A model generated the notes under the pieces. It was not told the origin of the DNA, did not search any database, and saw only the letters and a list, made by a program, of their open reading frames with translations. A stretch of 64,000 nucleotides of DNA from Girardinichthys multiradiatus (lineage: Eukaryota > Chordata > Actinopteri > Cyprinodontiformes > Goodeidae). A program made the translations under genes and the position numbers. The stretch's first letter is position 1, and the number at the start of each line of letters is the position of its first letter. Positions 55,108 to 64,000 of the stretch are shown here, in pieces. Where the stretch lies: the NCBI RefSeq assembly GCF_021462225.1, contig NC_061794.1, positions 41,292,914 through 41,356,913 of the forward strand, in the 5' to 3' direction.

Positions 55108-56857
55108 ATTTATTAGAGTGTAAAAAAGTATTTCTGGGGAAATTTGACTCTTTTGAATATTTGGCTCTCTGGGTAAAGAGCCTGGTCCGAACCATGTTCT
55201 TGAATGTTTCCAGGCCTCCTAAGTCCAAAACAAACTTTTTCAGTGATTTTAATGAGCTTTTATCTGTGATATGTGTTGATTATGACTGTTAAATTATTGT
55301 GGGAGACTTCAACATTCACATGGACAATCCTGAAGACAGAAGTGCAATAGATCTATGTGACACTCTTAGAAATTCTGGTTTGACTCAACATGTTAAGCAG
55401 CAAACGCACAAACAGGGACATATTTTGGACTTGATCGTCACTAAGGGTCTAAACATTTCCAAGGTGTCTGTAACTGATGTTGCCCTATCTGACCACTTTT
55501 CTGTTATTTTTGCAAGGGAATCTTTCTTTTCCGAGATCATCAGCAAAAACATTAACAATGCTCGTGCATTATTTAACACGGTTGACAGGTTAACAAACCC
55601 TCCTGTAACTATAGCATCTGAACTCCACTCTACCAGGGCCTACAATTAATTTGCTAAATTCTTTACTGAAAAAACCCAAAAGATCAGAGGGGCAGTCAGC
55701 ACATCCACATCAACTCCAGTACCAATGTTGTCTCCAACTAGAACTGATTTTGACAAAGTGTCCCAATTTCACCAAATAAACTACAAAAACTTAGAAGAAA
55801 TCGTATACCAACTAAGCTCTTCTTCCTGCTGTCAATGTTTTACCCACAGCTTTCCTTAAGAAAGCTTTGCCTGTAATAACATCTGATTTAACACAAATAA
55901 TAAACATGTCCCTTTTGTCAGGTGTTTTCCCCCAGGCCCTGAAAACAGCAATTATCAAACCTCTATTGAAAAAGAGCAACTTGGACAAGCTGCTACTACA
56001 GAACTACAGGCCTATATCAAACCTCCCCTTCATCGGTAAGATTATTGAAAAAGCTCTGTTTCGATAGTTAAACAACTTCCTAACAACGACCAACCGCTTC
56101 GATGTCTTCCAGTCAGGCTTCCTGCTCACCACAGTACAGAGACTGCTCTTGTCAAGGTGTTCAATGACATCCGTATAAATGCAGACTGTGGAAGAACCAC
56201 AGTGCTGGTATTATTGGACCTTAGTGCAGCATTCGACACTGTTGATCACTCCATTTTATTAGAGCACCTGGAAAACTGGGTCGGCCTTTCTGGTACAGCA
56301 CTCAACTGCTTTAAATCCTACTTGAAGGACAGGGACTTTTTTGTGTCAGCAGGTAACTTTACATCAGAGAGCACAAAAATCACATGTGGCGTTCCCCAAG
56401 GATCCATCTTAGGGCCCCTTCTATTCAATATCTACATGCTCCCCCTAACTCAGATTTTAATAAACAACAACGTAAGTTATCATAACTATGCAGACGACAC
56501 AGAGCTATACGTTACGATGTCACCAAGTGACTATGAACCCATTCAAGCGCTGGGTAAAGGCTTAGAAGAAATCAATGCATGGATGGACCAAAGTTTTCTT
56601 CAGCTGAATCAAAACAAAACTGAAGTAATAATCTTTGGACCAGAGGAAGAGCGTTTAAAAGTTATCACACAGCTTCAGTTAATACAACTAGAAACCACCA
56701 GTCAGGCTCGAAACCTGGGTGTAGTGATGGACTCAGACCTGAACCTTCGGAGGGACATAAAGACAGTAACAAGGTCGGCCCTCTATCACCTAAAGAACAT
56801 CTCCAGGATTAAAGGACTAATGTCTCAGCAGGACCTTGAAAAACTAATTCATGCGTT

Positions 56858-57068
56858 TTTTGTTTTTTTTAAAGATATTTTTTGGCACTAGTGGCTTTAT
56901 TTTTCCATTTTTTGACAGTAGGTAGACAGGAAAGAGGGATAGAGAGAGGGGGAGACATTCGGTAAATGTCGCCAGGTCCGGGACTCGAACCCGGGACAGC
57001 TGCCATTCGAGGACTGTAGCCTCTGTATATGGTCACACGCTTTCGCCCCTACACCATCAGCGCCACCC
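56858..57068 (-). repeat. tRNA-derived SINE, copy 2, with 8-bp target duplication
   Basis: On the minus strand it starts GGGGTGGCGCTGATGGTGTA and has a canonical B box GGGTTCGAGTCC at 56981-56992 and an AT-rich tail with AAGCCACTAGTGCC. CATGCGTT at 56850-56857 is repeated at 57069-57076; taking out the SINE and one copy rejoins the LINE frame (KLIHAF then IFSRIDYC). The intact duplication and B box make it younger than copy 1. Confidence 0.93.
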
Positions 57069-57826
57069 CATGCGTTCATCTTTAGTAGAATTGATTACTG
57101 CAACGGTGTCTTCACAGGTCTGCCTAAAAAGTCGATCAGACAGCTGCAGTTAATCCAGAACGCTGCTGCCCGCGTCCTCACTAGAACTAAGAAAGGGGAG
57201 CACATCACCCTGGTTCTAAAGTCCCTACACTGGCTCCCTGTATCTCAGAGAATAGACTTTAAATACTTCTGTTAGTCTATCAATCACTGAATGGCTTAGC
57301 ACCAAAATACATTACAGACTTGTTTTCAGTGTATCAACCACCCAGACCTCTCAGGTCTTCTGGCTCAAATCTACTCTGCATACCCAGAACCAAACATGGA
57401 GAAGCAGCTATTAGTTCTTATGCTCCACTAATTTAGAATAAACTCCCAGAAAACTGTAAAAGCGCCAAAACCCTAAGTTGCTTTAAATCAAGATTAAAAA
57501 CCTATTTGTTTAGAGTGGTCTTTGACTGTGCCATCTAAACATTATTAGTTACGTTTTCAGTCCAATTTTCCTTTCATTTTCTTATCCATCATTCTATTCT
57601 ATTCTATTTTCTTTATTTTATTTTATACCTCTGATTGATTTTCTGAATCATTGTAATGTTTTTCCGTATGTACAGCGCCTTGAGTGCCTTGTTGCTGAAA
57701 AGCGCTGTATAAATAAACTTGACTTGCCTGGAACACCTCCTGAGGAAGGCGTCCAGGAGGCATCTGATATAGATGCCCGAGCCACCTCAACTGGCTCCGC
57801 TCGATGTGGAGGAGCACCGGCTCTAC

Positions 57827-59486
57827 TCAGAGCCCCTCCTGGATGGCCGAGCTCCTCACCCTATCTCTAAGGGAGTGCCCGGCCACCATACTGAGGAAGC
57901 TCATTTCAGCCACTTGTATCCGGGATCTCATTCTTTCGGTCATGACCCAAAGTTCATGGCCATAGGTCAGTGTAGGAACGTAGACCGACCGGTAAATTGA
58001 GAGCTTCGCTTTTCGACTCAGCTCTCTCATCACCACAATGTACCGGCACAGCGCCCCCCCATTACTGTGGCAGCCACACCGATCCTTCTGTCAATCTCCG
58101 GCTCCATTCTTCCCTCACTCGTGAACAAGACCCCGAGATACTTGAACTCCTCCACTTGAGGCAGGAACTCCCCTCCAAGCCACCTTTTTCTGGTCGAGAA
58201 CCATGGCCTCGGACTTGGAGGAGCTGATCCTCATCCCAGCCACTTCACACTCGGCTGCTAACTGCCCCAGCGCATGCTGTAGGTCTTGGCTAGAGGGGGC
58301 CAGGAGGACCATGTCATCTGCAAAAAAAAAGACAAAATCCACCGTTCCCCAAACCAGACCCCTCCGGCCCTTAGCTGCGCCTAGAAATCCTGTTCCTTTG
58401 ACAAAGGGCAGCCCTGCCAGAGTCCAACATGCACCGGGAACATGTCCGACTTAGTACCGGCAATGCGGACCAAACTCCTGCTCTGCTTGTACGGAGACCT
58501 GATGGCCCTAATAAAGGGCCCCTGACTCCATACTCTTGGAGCACCCCCCACAGGGCACCACAGGGACACAGTCGAATGCTTTCTCCAAGTCCACCAAACA
58601 CAGGTTGACCGGTTGAACTCCCATGAACCCTCGAGTACCCTGTAGAGGGTATAGAGCTGGTCCAGTGTTCCACGGCCGGGACGAAAACCACACTGCTCCT
58701 CCTGAAGCCGAGGTTCGACTATCGACCGGACTCTCCTCTCCAATACCCTGGCGTAGGCCTTATCAGGGAGGCTGAGGAGTGTGATCCCCCTGTAGTTGGA
58801 ACACACCCTCCGGTCACACTTCTTATAAAGGGGGACCACCACCCCAGTGTGCCAGTCCAGGGGCACTGTCCCTGACCACCACGCAATGTTGAAGAGGCGT
58901 GTCAACCATGACAGCCCCACAACATCCAGAGACTTGAGATACTGAGGGCGGATCTCATCCACCCCCGAAGCCCTGCCACCGCGGAGCTTTTTAACCACCT
59001 CGGTGACCACCCAGGCCGCAGCACACTTGGCCTCACGGTACCCGTCAGCCGCCTCAGGAGTCCCACAAGCCAACCACAGCCGATAAAACTCCTTCTTCAG
59101 CTTACTGCTGGTGTCCACCAACGGGTTCACGGATTGCCGCCGCGACAGGCACCGCAGACCTTACAGCCGCAACTACGGGCAGCAGCATCGACAAAAGATG
59201 CGGAGAACATGGTCCACTCGGATTCTATGTCTCCAACATCCCCCGGAATCTGGTCAAAGCTCTCCCGGAGGTGGGAGTTGAATACATCCCTGGCCGAGGG
59301 CTCTGCCAGATGTTCCCAGCAGACCCTCACTATGCGCTTGGGCCTGCCAAGTCTGTCCGGCTTTCTCCTCCAGCGGATCCAACTCACCACCAGGTGGTGA
59401 TCAGTGGACAGCTCAGCCCCTCTCTTCACCCGAGTGTCCAAAACATGCGGCCGAAGGTCTGATGATAAGACAACAAAGTCGATCAT
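57827..59486 (-). pseudogene. Rex3/RTE endonuclease-reverse transcriptase, decayed
   Basis: Open pieces on the minus strand: an endonuclease C-terminus with MIDFVVLSSDLRPHVLDTRV, the RT fingers and palm in the 58381-59130 frame (LRGGRASGVDEIRPQYLKSL, WHTGVVVPLYKK, NYRGITLLSLPDKAYARVLE, QCGFRPGRGTLDQLYTLYRV), another frame for NLCLVDLEKAFDCVP, and the FADD box at 58300-58330. At least four frameshifts. The plus-strand words AAAGGGCAGCCCTG near 58406 and GGACCACCACCCCAGTGTGC at 58833 match, as I remember them, the Rex3 primer sites used in fish. Confidence 0.85.
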
Positions 59487-59659
59487 TTACCTCCTGCCTA
59501 GTGTGTCCAGTGCACTGATAGACACCCTTATGCTTGAACATGGTGTTCATTACGGACAATCCGTGACTACCACAGAAGTCCAATAAGGAAACACCACTCT
59601 GATTTGAAAAGTGACATCTGAAAAGTGTGGCGTACATTTGTATTAACCCTCCATTACTC

Positions 59660-60260
59660 TGATACCCCTAAATAAACTCCAATCTGCCCCCTAGAAGTCA
59701 CCTAATTATCAAGCAAAGTAGGAGAGCATTAATCAGAGAAGTAGCCAAGAGACCCATGGTAACTGTGGAGCAGCTGCACAGAGCCACAGCTCAGGTGGGA
59801 TAATCTTCACAAATCTGGCATTTACAGAAGAGTAACAAGAAGTCCATTGTTGCGAGAATACCCTGACTAGTCCCATTAGCAGTTTCCATAAGCCATTTAA
59901 GGGGACACGGCATCATGTCGAAAAGGTAGTCTTGTCAGATGAGACCAAAATAACCTTTCAGTATATGCAAAACACCAAGTGTGCCAGAAATGTAAAATGT
60001 ATATCGTCCCTGAACACACCATCCTCTCTGTAAAACATGGTGGTGGCAGCAACATGCTGTGGGGATGCTTATCTTCAGAAAGGGCATGAGAAGCTCTCAG
60101 AGTTGATTGAAAGGTGGATGGAGCAAACATATAGGGCAATCCTTGAAGAAAACCTATTAGAGGCTGCAAAAAACTTGAGATTGGGGATGGAGGCCCACCT
60201 TTTGTATGTATATATAAATATAAATGCATGCCACTCTTTTCAGATTTTATTCAAATGTTT
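59660..60260 (+). mobile_element. Tc1-like relic
   Basis: CCTAAATAAACTCCAATCTG, AGGAGAGCATTAATCAGAGA, GCACAGAGCCACAGCTCAGG, GTCTTGTCAGATGAGACCAA (DET box), TGGTGGTGGCAGCAACATGC and GGGGATGCTTATCTTCAG follow the order of the common fish Tc1 transposase, with many deletions. It starts just right of the Rex3 target duplication. Confidence 0.8.
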
Positions 60261-62589
60261 ATGTATCCATGTTTAGTACTAAATATATTTACACATCCAT
60301 ACTGCCTCATCAGAAATCAACTTGTTTTCCTGTTATAGGCACTTGCCAACCTGTGATCCAACAAATTACTGGGTATAGAAAATAAATGGAGAGATAAGAC
60401 TTTTCCGGATGGTTTCTGTACGAACAAATCTTTAAAGTTGCAGCATTCAAGAACCCGCACACAGGTTTCTTAGATGGCGTATTTGGATGACTTTTGATTC
60501 TGTGGAATCAGCATATGTTTTGGGTGGAGAGAAAATTACATACAACCACTTTAGCCTAGAACCACACACATTCCGCTTCGCCTTACCAGCTGTATTTCAA
60601 GCCCAACCTTCAGCCTGAAACAGCCTCCCTGGTACAAACTGACAAGCCTCTGGGCACATAATGAATGTCAATCTACATTAGGCAACGTGACAATAAAGAA
60701 GCCTCTCTGTTTTTTATAGATGCTTGGCAGGAAACTAAATGAACGAAGATTAAATCTGAAATTTATCACTAATCTACTCCCGGGGGCGGTGATCTGGAAC
60801 AGCTTTAAGACAAGTGTATTCAAAAATAATCAGTAAGCTCAGTCTTAATGGTTTCCAGCTAGAAGCTGTGACTTTAATCAAGAGAAAAGCAACAACAATA
60901 AAGACCGGATTCATATATTATCAAAAGCTTTATTTATTCAGACCTGCGTTTTCTCATTAAGACGTCCATTTCCTCACTGACTGAGGAAATAATCACATTA
61001 AAAATACATCCAGTGGTTTGATCACAGACCCAGTTCAGACCATACACAAAATCCTTACAGGGCGATCCGATCACACACGGATCGCGGTAAATACAGATGT
61101 GAAGGCATTTAAAACATTTGAGACAGTTTTCCTTCAGCCACCTTCAGACATGATCCAGGACACTTTTTCTCTGCATCACTGTAGAAGTCTGAGCACAATC
61201 TGTCCTAACTGTGAAACACACTGATTAAAATTTTCTGATCTCTCAGTGGTCTGTGGTGGGCTGCCCACTGACCACTGAGAGATCAATAAGCTTTAATCAG
61301 TGGATATGTCTCCTACATTAAATCTCTCATTTTAGGTTCGTTAAACACCAAAGCTGAGATCTTAGCGAGTTTTGTAGACAATAAGTCAATAAAAAATTAT
61401 GACTGAATCACAAGCATTTTAATGTCTGAATAATAGCAAAGTTAAAGTGTTCAAAACGTTTGTGATTGTATATCTGCTGATGGTGGTGTCTACAGCCCGT
61501 TGTGTGACAGGTTTATATTATTTACATACAGTTAGGCAGGATCTTATCATTTAGGTGGGATTTTATTGCTAAGCATGAGATGTACTTAAAAGCTTTCCAC
61601 TTGAATGTGAATCAGACAGGATGTGTGTAAATGCCAAGCCTGAACAAGTCCTGAAAGACTCAAACATTCAACATGTTGAAGCATCTGGAAAAAAAACAAC
61701 ACTGCAGACAGTCTGATAGACACCAAAAAGACAAGAGAGAAAGATGTTCAGACTCTTCCGAATTTTGTAATGCCTGATTGATGGGTCTGTATATCAGCGT
61801 CTTAAAGGTGCAGTGGTCCAGTGAGGTAATAGTACTAAGGCATGTTTCCATTATGCTACCCTGCACCTTTATCCCCCAGAACTTGATTTCTCTGGACCTC
61901 CCCTTGGCCATTTGATGTTGTCTGCCTGTGGTTCCCAGAGAGATTAGACCCTCACCTTAACTGAGATTTGCATAATGGTACCAATATTGCCAAATTCAGC
62001 ATGTTCCATGACAGACAGGTTGAAAGCTGAATAAAACAGAGCACCTTTTCTATACTGTGTTCAACCTTCCTGTTATCGGCTTTAGGTCATGCTCTCTCTC
62101 TGAATGGATGCAGACATGTCTTCACATGTCTCAGCATGTCATAGAAAGTACAGTTTCCTTTTAAATTGTTGCTTGTCTGTTCTTCCTCTAACTTCATTTT
62201 TAAGCACCTCACTGGTACTGTACACATCTAATGTAGAATCTCCTCTCATCTGGCTGCATTTACTGATTGGAAAAAAGATTTTCCAAATGACACGGTCACA
62301 AGTTAGGGACAACCCAGCTGAAAATCATTCGATTTCAGTCAACAGCCAATATTTCACTGCTTTCCTCTACAATTATTCTTTTGCAGGTGCTTTACTCTAA
62401 GACTTCACTCCATTTTGCATTCACCATCCACAAAGCTCCACTCCACAGGATAAGGATAACACCAAAAGTATTATCTCCCTACCAAATTTCTAAGTAATCT
62501 TCTAGACTAATAATCATTTTTTACTCTAGACAATGCAGCAGAAGTTGAGGCAGTAGATAAAATGGCCCCAGAAAGCCATCCTGGTTTCT
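60261..62589. other. no gene; long hairpin inside
   Basis: AT-rich DNA. The only structure that stands out is the hairpin at 61219-61302. The frame at 62104-62400 is open but resembles nothing I know. Confidence 0.5.
61219..61302. other. 84-bp bulged hairpin
   Basis: Outer stem CACTGATTAAA / TTTAATCAGTG (11 bp), a 7x7 internal loop, then GATCTCTCAGTGGTC / GACCACTGAGAGATC (15 bp, perfect). A small asymmetric loop leads to GTGGGC / GCCCAC closed by a single T. Both strands could fold. No transposon ends or coding capacity recognised around it. Confidence 0.9.
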
Positions 62590-63631
62590 CGCTCCTCCAA
62601 AACACCCCAAAGTGGCTCAATAATATTTAGATCTGGTGACTGTGCAGGCCATGGGAGATGTTCAACTTCACTTTCATGTTCATCAAACACAGTCTTGCTG
62701 TGTGTATTGGGGCATTGTCATCCTGATACACGACACCGCCTTCAGGATACAATGTTTGAACCATTGGATGCACATGGTCCTCAAGAATGGTTCGGTAGTC
62801 CTTGGCAGTGACGCGCCCATCTAGCACAAGTATTGGGCCAAGGGAATGCCATGATATGGCAGCCCAAACCATCACTGATCCACCCCCATGCTTCACTCTG
62901 GGCATGCAACAGTCTGGGTGGAACGCTTCTTTGGGGCTTCTCCACACCGTAACTCTCTCGGATGTGGGGAAAACAGTAAAGGTGGACTCATCAGAGAACA
63001 ATACATGTTTTACATTGTCCACAGCACAAGATTTGCGCTCCTGGCACCATTGAAACCGACGTTTGGCATTGGCATGAGTGACCAAAGGTTTGGCTATAGC
63101 AGCCCGGCCGTGTATATTGATCCTGTGGAGCTCCTGATGGACAGTTCTGGTGGAAACAGGAGAGTTGAGGTGCACATTTAATTCTGCCGTGATTTGGGCA
63201 GCCATGGTTTTATGTTTTTTGGATACAATCCGGGTTAGCACCCAAATATCCCTTTCAGACAGCTTCCTCTTGCGTCCACAGTTGATCCTGTTGGATGTGG
63301 TTCGTCCTTCTTGGTGGTATGCTGACATTACCCTGGATACCGTGGCTCTTGATACATCACAAAGACTTGCTGTCTTGGTCACAGATGCGCCAGCAAGACG
63401 TGCACCAACAATTTGTCCTCTTTTGAACTCTGATATGTCACCCATAATGTTGTGTGCATTCCAATATTTTGAGCAAAACTGTGCTCTTACCCTGCTAATT
63501 GAACCTTCACACTCTGCTCTTACTGGTGCAATGTGCAATCAATGAAGATCGGCTACCAGGCTGGTCCAATTTAGCCATGAAACCTCCCACACTAAAATGA
63601 CAGGTGTTTTAGTTTCATTGTCCAACCCCTG
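62590..63631 (-). mobile_element. Tc1/mariner element, 3'-truncated
   Basis: The 5' end at 63631 reads CAGGGGTTGGACAATGAAAC then TAAAACACCTGTCATTTTAG on the minus strand, with TA beside it, as in a well-known fish Tc1-like family. Homology to the family stops at about 62590 after LEER; the last part of the transposase and the 3' terminal repeat are absent. Confidence 0.9.
62627..63445 (-). pseudogene. Tc1-like transposase, long open frame, C-terminus lost by frameshift
   Basis: Start chosen at the Met before GDISEFKRGQIVGARLAG (63445), because the upstream 31 codons are terminal-repeat DNA. 272 codons are open. Helix-turn-helix: SVTKTASLCDVSRATVSRVM; the GRKRKLSERD stretch is typical of the linker. 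First catalytic Asp in HVLFSDESTF, KHGGGSVMVWAAISWHSLGP, second Asp in VYQDDNAPIHTAR. Just after that the frame shifts, so the frame ends NISHGLHSHQI; the proper C-terminal block with SPDLNIIEPLWGVLEE, including the catalytic Glu codon at 62616-62618, is readable in the neighbouring frame. KSCAVDN has Cys where Trp is usual. Confidence 0.92.
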
Positions 63632-64000
63632 TATATGGTAAAAGAGAGCTTAACAAGTCAAAATTGTGGTAGTTTCAGTCAACAGCTAGGTTGTATAGTT
63701 ACAGAAAGATCCTGTATTTATTATAAAAAAATCCTCCCTATAATTCATTCTGATGTAACAAACTTGCATTTGCAGGACTTCACAAACAGACAAGTTCTCT
63801 GCTGTATTCCTACAGCCTCAGAACTCCATGACTAAAGAAATATTAATTTTTTTCTGTGTTAATCAGCGAGTCACTCCAAAAATGGCAGAGAACGTCCATC
63901 TTCCAAAGCAGCAAACCTGACAGGAAAAAAAGAGTTTCCAGCTAAGCAGCTGTGATGGAAATTCAAATGTCATATTCTGAGAGAGGAAAAATATGAACAA
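63632..64000. other. window edge, no feature recognised
   Basis: AT-rich DNA right of the transposon; nothing recognised. Confidence 0.5.

Larger units (their letters stand above)
54689..57540 (+). pseudogene. L2-type LINE ORF2 (endonuclease-RT), broken
   Basis: Long open blocks (54542-55123, 55299-55649, 55867-56067, 56157-56891) in the order endonuclease then RT, separated by stops, frameshifts and two inserted repeats. Catalytic motifs remain: GDFN and SDH of the endonuclease, [15 protein letters not shown] and YADD of the RT. After the SINE the frame continues FSRIDYCNGVFTGLPKKSIR and NAAARVLTRTKK, then a stop at 57272. It cannot encode an active enzyme as it stands. Confidence 0.88.
54625..57725 (+). 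mobile_element. L2/CR1-type LINE, inserted into the Rex3 copy
   Basis: Encodes an APE-type endonuclease (LALLYIRSLSVKSFLIND, DVMFLTETWL, VGDFNIHMDN, LSDHFSV) and a reverse transcriptase ([79 protein letters not shown]). Its tail GCGCTGTATAAATAAACTTG then ACTTG is the usual L2 3' end. It interrupts Rex3 between QEVFQA and GRRPRG. It is itself interrupted by a repeat at 54989-55107 and a SINE at 56858-57068. Confidence 0.9.
54424..59615 (-). mobile_element. Rex3-type (RTE clade) LINE, 5'-truncated, split by an L2 LINE
   Basis: The 5' part is 57727-59615 and the 3' part 54424-54545 on the minus strand. The 5' part encodes the end of an endonuclease domain (RPHVLDTRVKRGAELSTDHH) and most of a reverse transcriptase: GIPLL-like palm sequence with many shifts, FFADDMVLLAPSS near 58310 as the YADD box, then RELSRKAKLSIYRSVYVPTL, TYGHELWVM and RSQLRWLGHLYQMPPGRLPQ. 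The 3' part resumes in frame with GRRPRG and RDYVSRLAWER-like sequence and ends in a (GAC)n-like tail. ATCTGAGAAG at 54414-54423 and ATCTGAAAAG at 59616-59625 look like a target duplication. The copy is inactive. Confidence 0.85.

Noticed and set aside
56858..57068. Possible tRNA gene (A-box and B-box-like sequence)
   Set aside because: No cloverleaf with paired acceptor ends; AT-rich tail, target duplication and a second copy at 538-744 show a SINE.

Overview
This is teleost fish genomic DNA. The only host gene I can support is the 5' half of a perlecan gene (hspg2, basement-membrane heparan sulfate proteoglycan core protein) on the minus strand. Sixteen exons between 30544 and 870 join with canonical GT-AG sites (one weak donor) and mutually consistent phases into one open frame of 2262 nt (754 codons). 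In order they encode the N-terminal glycosaminoglycan-attachment segment, a SEA domain, four LDL-receptor class A repeats, an Ig domain, a laminin IV domain with its flanking half LE modules, and the start of the next LE repeat. The signal-peptide exon was not found to the right (30545-64000), and the gene continues beyond the left edge.

Layout. 1-6332: dense exons (laminin IV, Ig, LDLa) with small introns, a tRNA-derived SINE and two Tc1 relics. 6333-11347: an intron with a Tc1-like element (8845-10395) sitting inside the remains of another Tc1 family. 11348-12029: three SEA exons. 12030-30081: an 18-kb intron with two more Tc1-like elements (13130-14531 and 18800-20010), a degenerate repeat with hAT-type palindromes, and long stretches with no recognisable feature. 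30082-30544: two N-terminal exons, one only 51 bp and frame-neutral. 30545-64000: intron 1 and/or upstream DNA, almost wholly repeat-derived where anything is recognisable: LINE fragments, Tc1 relics of at least four families, hAT-type MITEs with target duplications, and a three-layer nest at 54424-59615 (Rex3/RTE LINE on minus, interrupted by an L2-type LINE on plus, itself interrupted by a SINE with an 8-bp target duplication). At 62590-63631 a Tc1-like element keeps a long transposase frame but has lost its 3' end.

The teleost assignment rests on the repeats (Rex3-type RTE LINE, several fish Tc1 families, L2 LINEs, tRNA SINEs) and on a fish-like divergence of the perlecan exons from the mammalian protein. 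Apart from perlecan, no transcription unit looks functional; the transposase and reverse transcriptase frames carry frameshifts, stops or truncations. I found no wholly new system. The most notable observations are the frame-neutral exon with a candidate glycosaminoglycan site, a 4-nt tandem splice donor in a laminin IV exon, a seven-cysteine LDLa repeat, a long bulged hairpin at 61219-61302, a 39-bp palindrome at the 5' junction of the L2 insertion, and insertion nests that can be ordered in time. Homology statements about known families are from memory; no database search was run.
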